Shown here: positions 54,035 through 61,791 of the stretch, piece after piece
Numbering within the stretch: position 1 is the stretch's first letter
How the letters are laid out: every line of letters begins with the position of its first letter
Assembly (NCBI RefSeq): GCF_008710035.1
Contig: NZ_VYKI01000019.1
Location: forward strand, 1 to 64,000
From: Stenotrophomonas cyclobalanopsidis
Lineage (GTDB): Bacteria; Pseudomonadota; Gammaproteobacteria; Xanthomonadales; Xanthomonadaceae
DNA length: 64,000 nt
Direction of reading: 5' to 3'
Made by a program: the position numbers and the translations under genes
The notes under the pieces: generated by a model
The model's database searches: none
What the model was told of the DNA's origin: nothing
Seen by the model: the letters and a program-made list of their open reading frames with translations, nothing else

Positions 54035-55540
54035 ATGGATCCGATTCTGCTCGGCAAAGGCATCACCGACGATGTGGCTGTCACCCTGCTGCCGAAACTC
54101 GGCAACCGCCATGGCCTGGTGGCCGGGGCCACCGGCACCGGCAAGACCGTGACCCTGATGACCCTGGCCGAGGGCTTCTCGCGGCTGGGCGTGCCGGTGT
54201 TCCTGGCCGATGTGAAGGGCGATGTGTCCGGCCTGGCCGTACCCGGCACCGGTGCCGATGCCCTGCTGCAGCGCGCCGCCCAGATCGGCGTGGCCGACTA
54301 CGCCCCGGCCGCCAGCCCCACCGTGTTCTGGGATCTGTACGGCAAGCTCGGCCACCCTGTGCGCACCACCATCAGCGAGATGGGCCCGACCCTGCTGGCG
54401 CGCATCCTGGAATTGAACGACACCCAGGCCGGCGTGCTCGACATCGTCTTCAAGCTGGCCGACGACCGCGGCCTGCTGCTGCTGGACATGGATGACCTGC
54501 GCGCCCTGCTCGGCCTGGTGGCCGAGGAGCGCAAGGACATCTCCACCGAGTACGGGCTGGTCAGCGCGCAGTCGATCGCCGCCATCCAGCGCGCGGTGCT
54601 GCGCCTGGCCCAGGACGGCGGCGAAGGCTTCTTCGGCGAACCGGCGGTGGAACTGGCCGACCTCATGCGGGTCAACCACGACGGCCGCGGCGTGGTCGGC
54701 ATCCTCGCCGCCGACCAGCTGGTGCTCAAGCCCAGGCTCTACTCCACCTTCCTGCTGTGGCTGTTGTCGGAACTGTTCGAGCAGCTGCCTGAAGTGGGCG
54801 ACCTGGAAAAACCCAAGCTGGTCTTCATCTTCGACGAGGCCCACCTGCTGTTCGACGACGCGCCGGCCTCGCTGGTGCAGCGCATCGAGCAGGTGGTGCG
54901 GCTGATCCGCTCCAAGGGCGTGGGCGTGTACTTCTGCTCGCAGTTCCCCGACGACGTGCCGGGCAACATCCTCGGCCAGCTCGGCAACCGCGTGCAGCAC
55001 GCGCTGCGCGCCTTCACCCCGCGCGACCAGAAGGCGGTGAAGACCGCCGCCGAGACCTTCGTACCGAACCCGAAGCTGGACGTGGCCAAGGTGCTCAGCC
55101 AGCTCGGCACCGGCGAGGCACTGGTCTCCACGCTGCAGGACAAGGGCGTGCCGATGCCGGTGCAGCAGACGATGATCGCCCCGCCGCGCTGCCGGATGGG
55201 GCCGATCACCGAGGCCGAGCGCGCACAGGTACGTGCGGGCAGCCCGGTCGGCACCCGTTACGACACCGCGGTGAACCGCGAATCGGCAGCCGAACTACTG
55301 GCCCAGCGCGCGCAGAAGGCCACCGAGAAGGCCGCAGCCCCGGCCGCCCGCAGCCGCGAACAGGATGATGCACAGGAAGGCGGCTTCGGCCAGTCGATCA
55401 AGGATGCGATTTTCGGCACCAAGCGCCGCCAGGGCATGATCGAAACCATGGCCAAGCAGACCACACGCACCGTCGGCACCAAGCTGGGCAACCAGATCGT
55501 GCGTGGCATCCTCGGCAGCATCTTCGGCGGCAAGCGCTGA
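54035..55540 (+). CDS. HerA-like ATPase, DUF853/YjgR type
   Basis: A 501-residue P-loop ATPase. Walker A is VAGATGTGKTVTLMTLAEG (about residues 28-46), Walker B is KLVFIFDEAHLLFDD, and a sensor-like Gln follows (YFCSQFPDDVPGNILGQLGN). It lacks a nuclease or membrane segment and matches the E. coli YjgR/DUF853 group related to HerA/FtsK helicases; its cellular role is not known. The C-terminal 90 residues are basic and helical (KRRQGMIETMAKQTTRTVGT). greB follows 51 nt downstream. Confidence 0.92.
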   Translation: MDPILLGKGITDDVAVTLLPKLGNRHGLVAGATGTGKTVTLMTLAEGFSRLGVPVFLADVKGDVSGLAVPGTGADALLQRAAQIGVADYAPAASPTVFWDLYGKLGHPVRTTISEMGPTLLARILELNDTQAGVLDIVFKLADDRGLLLLDMDDLRALLGLVAEERKDISTEYGLVSAQSIAAIQRAVLRLAQDGGEGFFGEPAVELADLMRVNHDGRGVVGILAADQLVLKPRLYSTFLLWLLSELFEQLPEVGDLEKPKLVFIFDEAHLLFDDAPASLVQRIEQVVRLIRSKGVGVYFCSQFPDDVPGNILGQLGNRVQHALRAFTPRDQKAVKTAAETFVPNPKLDVAKVLSQLGTGEALVSTLQDKGVPMPVQQTMIAPPRCRMGPITEAERAQVRAGSPVGTRYDTAVNRESAAELLAQRAQKATEKAAAPAARSREQDDAQEGGFGQSIKDAIFGTKRRQGMIETMAKQTTRTVGTKLGNQIVRGILGSIFGGKR

Positions 55541-55591
55541 TCTGCTACTGCCCCGCTCCCCATTTGTCATCCAGAAAAGAAGTCGTACCGC

Positions 55592-56098
55592 ATGTCCCGC
55601 TGGCGTCCCCCCGCAGAAAAAAGTACTGCCCTGATCACTGCCGCCGGCCACGCCCGGCTGAAAGCCGAACTGGATGACCTGTGGCGCGTGCGCCGCCCGG
55701 AGGTGGTGAAGGCGCTGGCTGCCGCCGCCGCCGAGGGCGACCGCTCGGAGAATGCCGAGTACACCTACCGCAAGAAGCAGCTGGGCGAAATCGACCGCCG
55801 CGTGCGCTACCTGACCAAGCGCCTGGAATCGCTGCGCGTGGTCGACACCACGCCGACCGACCCGCAGGCAGTGTTCTTCGGGGCGTGGGTGGAGCTGGAG
55901 AACGTGGACAGTGGCGAAACCAGCCGCTACCGCATCGTCGGCCCGGACGAGACCGATGCAGGACTGGGCTGGATCAGCATCGACTCGCCGCTGGCGCGGG
56001 CGCTGCTGAAGAAGCGCATCGATGACGAGTTCGCGGTCGAGCTGCCCGGCGGGCAGTTCACGTTCGCGGTGATCGGGGTGGAATACGCGGCCCCGTAA
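55592..56098 (+). CDS. greB: Transcription elongation factor GreB
   Basis: Enters the RNA polymerase secondary channel and stimulates cleavage of backtracked RNA. The 168-residue protein has an N-terminal coiled coil with the catalytic acidic tip [21 protein letters not shown] and the C-terminal FKBP-like domain ([50 protein letters not shown]). The basic patch and length favour GreB over GreA. Confidence 0.95.
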   Translation: MSRWRPPAEKSTALITAAGHARLKAELDDLWRVRRPEVVKALAAAAAEGDRSENAEYTYRKKQLGEIDRRVRYLTKRLESLRVVDTTPTDPQAVFFGAWVELENVDSGETSRYRIVGPDETDAGLGWISIDSPLARALLKKRIDDEFAVELPGGQFTFAVIGVEYAAP

Positions 56099-56128
56099 CG
56101 TCGACGGTCGGTCGACTGCGCCGCACTT

Positions 56129-56187
56129 GTAGAGCCGAGCCCATGCTCGGCTGCGGTACGGCCAGCCGAGCATGGGCTCGGCTCTAC
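56129..56187. repeat. Inverted pair of SMAG units overlapping a gene end
   Basis: GTAGAGCCGAGCCCATGCTCGGCT (56129-56152) is followed by an 11-nt spacer and its exact reverse complement AGCCGAGCATGGGCTCGGCTCTAC (56164-56187). Same core as at 51865. The CTAC end at 56184-56187 contains the complement of the TAG stop of the gene at 56184. Confidence 0.82.
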
Positions 56188-57005
56188 AAGAGCGGTAGGG
56201 GCGCGGGGTACTGGCGGCCGGCGCGCAGCGGGCGGAAGTACTCCGCGTTGCCGTAGAAGACGGCATCCTGCGCCTCATGCCAATCGGGGATACCGGCCAA
56301 CGGCAGCGGCCGCAGCTGCAGCGGATCGCGCAGCACCCTGCCCTCGTCGATGGCTCGGCTGACCGTCTCGATGCAGCCCGCTTCACCATCGCCCTGCACC
56401 ACCACGCATTTGCCGACCAGCAGCCGGCCCGGCAGCAGCGCCTGCTCCATCAGCGCATGGCCGAACACCGCCACCACAGCGATGCCACCGCCCTGCCAGT
56501 GCGAAGGAGCGAACAGCGCGCACCAGTCATGCGCATCCCAGGCGGCCAGCACGGCCGCATCGCGCACCTGCACGACCACGCCGGTCTCATCGAACTGGGT
56601 CAACGCGGCCTGTGCGCGGTTGCGCTGGCCGGGCGCCATCGCGGCAATGTGCCGACACTGCTGCAGATTGAGCGCACGCTTCAGCGGCAGCAGTGTGGCC
56701 CAGACCAACGCGTTGAACAGGTCGTGCCAGTTGTCCGCGCGGGTCGCGAGGCGGCCGCGGGCGATGCGGGTTTCATAGTGCAGGCCATCGGCCAGCAGCG
56801 CCGGATCCTGCTCGACCAGCTGCAGCCCAGGCAGGGCCAGCCGGGCATCGAGCGCGGCGATGGTCGGCCAACCCGGTCCCGCCAGCAGATCGGCAAAGCC
56901 GCGCACGCCATCGAACAGCGGATGCTCGAACACCCGCGCATCGACCGCCGCACGCAGCGGCGGGATGAAACGACGAGGGCCGCCGGCGGCCGTCGCTGCG
57001 GTCAC
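56184..57005 (-). CDS. DUF3025-type protein of unknown function
   Basis: A 273-residue protein from GTG 57005, which overlaps the rimO stop (GTGA). It resembles the DUF3025 family: [49 protein letters not shown], and the C-terminal [21 protein letters not shown]. No signal or membrane segment is seen, and no catalytic motif is known to me. The conserved [10 protein letters not shown] and FYxNxxYF suggest an enzyme or nucleic acid binder. Its stop codon lies in a SMAG repeat. Confidence 0.85.
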   Translation of the reverse strand: MTAATAAGGPRRFIPPLRAAVDARVFEHPLFDGVRGFADLLAGPGWPTIAALDARLALPGLQLVEQDPALLADGLHYETRIARGRLATRADNWHDLFNALVWATLLPLKRALNLQQCRHIAAMAPGQRNRAQAALTQFDETGVVVQVRDAAVLAAWDAHDWCALFAPSHWQGGGIAVVAVFGHALMEQALLPGRLLVGKCVVVQGDGEAGCIETVSRAIDEGRVLRDPLQLRPLPLAGIPDWHEAQDAVFYGNAEYFRPLRAGRQYPAPLPLL

Positions 57006-58363
57006 AGCACCTTGAGGTCGAACGCCGGACGCGTGGCACTGGCCAGTGCGTCGCCGTACAGGTCGTGCTCGTCGCTCTCGGTGATCTCCACGTCGACGAA
57101 CTCGCCCACGCGCAGGGGCACCTGGTCGGCGTTCTGGATGTGCACCAGGCCGTCGATCTCCGGCGCATCGGCCTTGGAACGGGCCACCGCGATATCGCCT
57201 TCGATGGCATCGACCAGGCACTGCTGCACGGTGCCGATCTTGGCTTCCAGGCGCGCGGCGGAAATCTGCGCCTGCTTCTCCATGAAGCGGGCCAGGCGTT
57301 CCTGCTTCACTTCTTCCGGCACGGCGTCGGGCAGGTCGTTGGCGGTGGCACCCTCGACCGGCGAATAGGCGAACGCGCCCACGCGGTCCAGCTGTGCCTC
57401 GTCCAGGAACGACAACAGTTCTTCGAACTCGGCCTCGGTCTCGCCCGGGAAGCCGACGATGAAGGTCGAACGCACGGTGATGTCCGGGGCGATGCGGCGC
57501 CAGTTCTGCACGCGCTCGAGGGTCTTCTCGACCGCGCCGGGGCGCTTCATCAAGCGCAGGATGCGCGGGCTGGCGTGCTGGAACGGGATGTCCAGGTACG
57601 GCAGGATGCGGTTCTCCGCCATCAGCGGCACCACTTCGTCCACGTGCGGGTACGGGTAGACGTAGTGCATGCGCACCCAGGCATCGAGCTCGGACAGGCC
57701 TTCGCACAGCGCCTTCAGGCGGGTCTGGTAGGCCTTGTCGCGCCACATCTTCTCGGCGTACTTCACGTCCACGCCGTAGGCCGAGGTGTCCTGCGACACC
57801 ACCAGCAGTTCACGCACGCCGCCGCGCACCAGGCGCTCGGCTTCGCGCAGCACCTCATCCACCGGGCGCGAAACCAGCTTGCCGCGCATCGACGGAATGA
57901 TGCAGAAGCTGCACTTGTGGTTGCAGCCCTCGGAAATCTTCAGGTAGGCATAGTGGCGCGGGGTCAGCTTGATACCGTAGTCCGGCACCAGGTCCACGAA
58001 CGGGTCGTGCTTGGGCGGCAGCGCTTCGTGCACCGCCTCCATCACGCTCTGGTAGTCCTGCGGGCCGGACACCGCCAGCACGTTCGGGTACGCCTCGCGG
58101 ATCTGTTCCGGGCGCTTGCCCAGGCAGCCGGTGACGATGACCTTGCCGTTCTGGTTCATCGCCTCGCCGATGGCGTCCAGCGATTCGGTCACCGCCGAAT
58201 CGATGAAGCCGCAGGTGTTGACCACCACCACGTCGGCCGAATCGTAGGACGGGACGATGTCATAACCTTCCGAGCGGAGCTGGGTCAGGATGCGCTCGGA
58301 ATCGACAAGGGCCTTCGGGCAGCCAAGGCTGACGAAGCCGACTTTAGGGTTCAGCTGGGACAT
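57002..58363 (-). CDS. rimO: Ribosomal protein uS12 methylthiotransferase
   Basis: Radical-SAM enzyme that methylthiolates Asp of ribosomal protein uS12. The 453-residue protein has the N-terminal 4Fe-4S ligands Cys15, Cys51 and Cys80 ([28 protein letters not shown]), the radical-SAM motif CNHKCSFC (147-154), and a C-terminal TRAM domain. Start ATG 58363 begins [18 protein letters not shown]. It is coupled to the DUF3025-like gene, with a hairpin in its leader. Confidence 0.96.
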   Translation of the reverse strand: MSQLNPKVGFVSLGCPKALVDSERILTQLRSEGYDIVPSYDSADVVVVNTCGFIDSAVTESLDAIGEAMNQNGKVIVTGCLGKRPEQIREAYPNVLAVSGPQDYQSVMEAVHEALPPKHDPFVDLVPDYGIKLTPRHYAYLKISEGCNHKCSFCIIPSMRGKLVSRPVDEVLREAERLVRGGVRELLVVSQDTSAYGVDVKYAEKMWRDKAYQTRLKALCEGLSELDAWVRMHYVYPYPHVDEVVPLMAENRILPYLDIPFQHASPRILRLMKRPGAVEKTLERVQNWRRIAPDITVRSTFIVGFPGETEAEFEELLSFLDEAQLDRVGAFAYSPVEGATANDLPDAVPEEVKQERLARFMEKQAQISAARLEAKIGTVQQCLVDAIEGDIAVARSKADAPEIDGLVHIQNADQVPLRVGEFVDVEITESDEHDLYGDALASATRPAFDLKVL

Positions 58364-58391
58364 GGAAATCGCGGGACTCTGGGGGCCTGGG

Positions 58392-58412
58392 CCCCTGCCG
58401 GCATGGCAGGGG
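58392..58412 (-). other. Hairpin in the rimO leader
   Basis: CCCCTGCC-ggcat-GGCAGGGG is a perfect eight-pair stem 29 nt before the rimO start codon. The sequence on both sides (GGGGGCCTGGG, GGTCCTGGGGGCCGG) offers alternative pairings. It could affect translation or be a degenerate SMAG unit; the GTAG ends are absent. Confidence 0.4.
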
Positions 58413-58568
58413 GTCCTGGGGGCCGGGGCCTGAAAGGGCGCCAGTATAACGGGGTTGGTGGCCGGGCTCTGAACGGCCAGCCGCCTGATCGGGCACAGCC
58501 GCTGACACGCCGCTAACCCGGCCAGCATCGACAATGCAGGCCTGTCCCCTGCAACGAGGTACCCGACG

Positions 58569-59240
58569 ATGTCCGAATGGATCACCCTGGATACGCATCA
58601 TGGCCCGGTCCGCGCCTGGCAGGTCCTGCCCGAGGGCAAGCCGCGCGCGGCGCTGGTGGTCATACAGGAAATCTTCGGGGTCAACGCGCACATGCGCGGG
58701 GTGGCCGAGCGCTTCGCCGCCGAAGGCTATGCCGTACTGGCACCATCGTTCTTCGACCTGGTCGATGGCCCGGAATCCGACCCTGATGCCCTGCCCTACA
58801 GCCCCGAGGGCGTTAAGGACGGCCTGGAACGGGTCGACACCCTGGGCATGGAGAAAGCGCTGGAAGTGGTCCGCGCCGCGGCGACGCGCTTGACCCACTA
58901 CGGCAAGGTCGGCACCGTCGGCTACTGCTGGGGCGGCAGCGTGGCCCTGCTGGCGGCGATGCGCCTGGGCCTGCCCTCGGCCAGCTACTACGGCGGCCGC
59001 AACGTCAATTTCCTCGACGAAACGCCCAAGGCACCGGTGATCTTCCACTTCGGCGCCCAGGACAAGAGCATCCCGCCGGAAGCCGTGCAGGCCCACCGCG
59101 AAAAGCTGCCGCAGATGGCCACCTACGTCTATCCGGCCGACCACGCCTTCAACCGGGAGGTCGGACATGCGTATGATCCAGACAGCGCCGCCCTGGCGCT
59201 GCAACGCACCCTGGACTTCTTCACGGAGCATCTTGGATGA
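58569..59240 (+). CDS. Dienelactone hydrolase-family protein
   Basis: A 223-residue alpha/beta hydrolase of the dienelactone hydrolase family. The catalytic triad is Cys120 (VGYCWGGS nucleophile elbow), Asp165 (FGAQDKSIP) and His192 (PADHAFNRE). The oxyanion Glu appears in QEIFGVN. Cytosolic. The true substrate is unknown; no chlorocatechol genes are near. It overlaps the HIT gene by 4 nt (ATGA). Confidence 0.92.
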   Translation: MSEWITLDTHHGPVRAWQVLPEGKPRAALVVIQEIFGVNAHMRGVAERFAAEGYAVLAPSFFDLVDGPESDPDALPYSPEGVKDGLERVDTLGMEKALEVVRAAATRLTHYGKVGTVGYCWGGSVALLAAMRLGLPSASYYGGRNVNFLDETPKAPVIFHFGAQDKSIPPEAVQAHREKLPQMATYVYPADHAFNREVGHAYDPDSAALALQRTLDFFTEHLG

Positions 59241-59659
59241 GCGATTTCGAACTGGATTCACGCTTGGCCACCGACAGCGTCCTGGTAGCAGAAGGCCCGT
59301 TGTCGCAAGTGCGGTTGATGAACGACGAACGATTCCCCTGGCTGGTGCTGGTGCCGCGCCTGGCCGGGATCACCGAATGGATCGAGCTGGACGGCGAGCA
59401 GCAGGACAAGCTGCGCACCGAACTCAACCGCGCCTGCAAGGCCCTGCACGGCACGGACGGGGTGGAAAAGATCAATATCGGCGCGCTGGGCAACATCGTG
59501 CGCCAGCTGCATTTCCACGTGATCGGCCGCCATGACGGCGATCCTGCCTGGCCGGGCCCGGTCTGGGGCAGTGGGCCGGCGCACCGCTACGAGCCGGCCG
59601 CACTGGACCAGCATGTCGCCTACTGGAAGGAACGGCTAGGATATCCGGCCCACCCCTGA
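59237..59659 (+). CDS. HIT-family protein
   Basis: A 140-residue histidine-triad-like protein. The motif is QLHFHVIGRHDGDPAWP, so the first triad His is replaced by Gln and the sequence follows the HIT-like pattern of bacterial 'HIT domain-containing' proteins. The N-terminal half has the DERFPWLVLVPRLAGITEW strand pattern. It may bind or hydrolyse nucleotides; activity is uncertain because of the variant motif. Coupled to the dienelactone hydrolase gene. Confidence 0.88.
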   Translation: MSDFELDSRLATDSVLVAEGPLSQVRLMNDERFPWLVLVPRLAGITEWIELDGEQQDKLRTELNRACKALHGTDGVEKINIGALGNIVRQLHFHVIGRHDGDPAWPGPVWGSGPAHRYEPAALDQHVAYWKERLGYPAHP

Positions 59660-59674
59660 GCCTTTGACGACCCG

Positions 59675-59842
59675 ATGCGCTTCAATCTCGTCGCCGCCAT
59701 CCTGCTGATCCTGATCGGCTTGTTCATGCTCGCCAGCAACCTGGGCTGGACGCACCTGAACCTGTCCAAGCTGTTCCTGACCTGGTGGCCGGTCGGCCTG
59801 GTCGGCGTCGGCATCGCGATGCTGTTCGGACGCGGCAAATAA
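59675..59842 (+). CDS. Small two-helix membrane protein (55 residues)
   Basis: Starts ATG 59675, 15 nt after the HIT gene stop, and ends TAA at 59842. The product MRFNLVAAILLILIGLFMLA... has two hydrophobic helices (LVAAILLILIGLFMLASNL and WWPVGLVGVGIAMLFG) joined by the Trp/Leu-rich turn THLNLSKLFLTWW, and a basic C-terminus. This is the LiaI/DUF5668-like repeat layout often found in stress-related membrane proteins. It is probably third in the operon. Function unknown. Confidence 0.72.
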   Translation: MRFNLVAAILLILIGLFMLASNLGWTHLNLSKLFLTWWPVGLVGVGIAMLFGRGK

Positions 59843-59846
59843 GGGA

Positions 59847-59915
59847 GCGCCGGGCCATGCCCGGCGGATGCACCACGCGGCCCATACGAAAACGCCGGGC
59901 ATGGCCCGGCGCTAC
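59847..59915. repeat. Pair of SMAG units between convergent genes
   Basis: GCGCCGGGCCATGCCCGGCG (59847-59866) and CGCCGGGCATGGCCCGGCGCTAC (59893-59915) are inverted relative to each other across 26 nt. The left GTAG end is degenerate (GGAG). Same core as the units at 33 and 25128. They separate the small membrane gene from dcd and may replace a terminator. Confidence 0.75.
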
Positions 59916-59926
59916 CGATATGTTGA

Positions 59927-60499
59927 TCAGGTGCGCGGCAGGGTTACGCCGGTCTGGCCCTGGTACTTGCCACCGCGGTCCTTGTACGAGGTCTCGCAGA
60001 CGTCGTCGGCCGCCGCCTGGAAGAACAGCATCTGGGCCACGCCTTCGTTGGCGTAGATGCGCGCCGGCAGCGGCGTGGTGTTGCTGAATTCCAGGGTCAC
60101 GTGGCCTTCCCACTCCGGTTCCAGCGGGGTCACGTTGACGATGATGCCGCAGCGGGCATAGGTACTCTTGCCCAGGCACACCACCAGGGTGTCGCGCGGG
60201 ATGCGGAAGTACTCCACCGTGCGCGCCAGCGCGAAGCTGTTGGGCGGGATGATGCACTCATCGCCGACGATGTCCACGAAGCTGCCCGGATCGAAGTGCT
60301 TGGGGTCGACGATCGTGGAGTTGATGTTGGTGAACACCTTGAACTCGCGCGAGCAGCGCACGTCGTAACCATAGCTGGAGGTGCCGTAGCTGACGATGCG
60401 CTCGCCGTTGGCGTGCTTCACCTGCCCGGCCTCGAACGGCTCGATCATGCCGTGCTGCTCGGACATACGGCGGATCCAACGGTCACTCTTGATGCTCAT
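59927..60499 (-). CDS. dcd: dCTP deaminase
   Basis: Converts dCTP to dUTP, feeding dTMP synthesis. The 190-residue protein has [12 protein letters not shown] at the start, the conserved [17 protein letters not shown], the catalytic Glu in [18 protein letters not shown] and the substrate segment [17 protein letters not shown]. Length and ending ([13 protein letters not shown]) fit the trimeric family. Confidence 0.97.
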   Translation of the reverse strand: MSIKSDRWIRRMSEQHGMIEPFEAGQVKHANGERIVSYGTSSYGYDVRCSREFKVFTNINSTIVDPKHFDPGSFVDIVGDECIIPPNSFALARTVEYFRIPRDTLVVCLGKSTYARCGIIVNVTPLEPEWEGHVTLEFSNTTPLPARIYANEGVAQMLFFQAAADDVCETSYKDRGGKYQGQTGVTLPRT

Positions 60500-60578
60500 G
60501 CTTTGTCCTGGGTGCGAGGGGGCGCGTGGATTCTAGCAGGGGGCCGGGCACGCACGCCGCAGCCCCGCGGGCCTGGCC

Positions 60579-61433
60579 TTACAACAGCGAGGACAGGATC
60601 TGGATCGAGGCACGCGGGCGCTTGCCCACCTCTTCCACCAGGCGCTCGGCGGCGCGGCGGTAGGCCAGGGCCGCGGTCGACTCGGGCTGGGCGACGGTGA
60701 TCGGGCTGCCGGCGTCGCCCTGTTCGCGGATATCGATCTGCAGCGGCAGCGACCCCAGCAGCGGTACGCCGTACTGCGCGGCCATGCGCTCGCCACCGCC
60801 CTCGCCGAACAGGTGCTCGACATGGCCACAGTTGCAGCAGGTGTGCACGGCCATGTTCTCGACGATGCCCAGCACCGGCACCTCCACCTTCTCGAACATC
60901 CTCAGCGCCTTCTTCGCATCCAGCGTGGCGATGTCCTGCGGCGTGGTGACGATGACCGCCCCGGCAAGCGGAATCTTCTGCACCAGGGTCAGCTGGATGT
61001 CACCGGTACCCGGCGGCAGATCGATCAGCAGGTAGTCCAGGTCGTCCCACAGCGTGTCTTCGAACAGCTGGGTCAGGGCGGCGGTCGCCCGCGGCGCGCG
61101 CATGATCAGCGGGGTCTCGTCCTCCACCAGGTAGCCGATGGACATGGTGTCCACGCCGAATGCGCGCATCGGCTCGATGCTCTTGTTGTCCGGGCTTTCC
61201 GGGCGGCCGGAGAGGCCGAGCATGGCCGGCACGCTGGGACCGTAGATATCGGCGTCGAGCACGCCCACGCGCGCACCGAGCTGCTGCAGCGCCACGGCCA
61301 GGTTCACCGAGGTGGTGGACTTGCCCACGCCTCCCTTGCCCGATCCCACCGCGATCACGTTGCGGATGCGCGCATGCGGAGTCAGGCCCTTTTGGACCTG
61401 GCTGGCATGGGGACGGCGGGTCTGACTGTTCAC
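60579..61433 (-). CDS. mrp: Mrp/ApbC-type Fe-S cluster carrier ATPase
   Basis: A 284-residue P-loop ATPase that carries and transfers Fe-S clusters. The deviant Walker A is VGSGKGGVGKSTTSVNLA, with DADIYGPSVPAMLG and LLIDLPPGTGDIQLTL, and the cluster-binding Cys pair in VHTCCNCGHVEHLF. The start is GTG 61433, with GGAG 6 nt upstream; the open frame upstream is not conserved. It lacks the N-terminal DUF59 domain that E. coli Mrp also lacks. It is 79 nt from dcd, probably the same transcript. Confidence 0.93.
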   Translation of the reverse strand: MNSQTRRPHASQVQKGLTPHARIRNVIAVGSGKGGVGKSTTSVNLAVALQQLGARVGVLDADIYGPSVPAMLGLSGRPESPDNKSIEPMRAFGVDTMSIGYLVEDETPLIMRAPRATAALTQLFEDTLWDDLDYLLIDLPPGTGDIQLTLVQKIPLAGAVIVTTPQDIATLDAKKALRMFEKVEVPVLGIVENMAVHTCCNCGHVEHLFGEGGGERMAAQYGVPLLGSLPLQIDIREQGDAGSPITVAQPESTAALAYRRAAERLVEEVGKRPRASIQILSSLL

Positions 61434-61791
61434 TGCGGACTCCGAAGAGATCTGAATTGAGAGCCAGCCATCATACAAGCTGGGCCGGACCCGGCTTCCC
61501 GGCGGCGGCGGCCGCACGCTTGGCGCCATATACAAGCGATTGATATATATGCCTTTTATCGATGCAACAACAAAGTATTGCGCACCGCAACAAACTGACA
61601 CACTTCCAAATAATCCGCTTAGTCATTGATTGATAAAACGTTTTCAAGATCTCCCTGCGGAACGGCTGTTACAGGACGTGTGGAGCTTGTTAAAGCCGTG
61701 TTACGTTCGAAATGAATGGAATGAAACTGAACCCGGCTTAAAAGCCACCATGGATGACACCGCCTTGATCTGTTTCGATGGGAATCCTTCA
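61434..61791. promoter_or_regulatory. AT-rich upstream region of the TonB receptor, with AAAACGTTTT palindrome
   Basis: This 358-nt gap has no gene. From about 61530 it becomes clearly AT-richer than the rest of the window. It contains a 10-bp palindrome AAAACGTTTT (61635-61644) within TGATAAAACGTTTTCAAG, which resembles LacI/GalR-family operators. The receptor start (61792) is 148 nt further on, so a long leader or the true promoter lies between them. No confident -35/-10 pair was picked. Confidence 0.4.

Noticed and set aside
52304-55000. An extended N-terminus for the lytic transglycosylase reaching into the HerA-like gene
   Set aside because: The extension is antisense to a well-supported P-loop gene and the signal peptide begins cleanly at ATG 53911.
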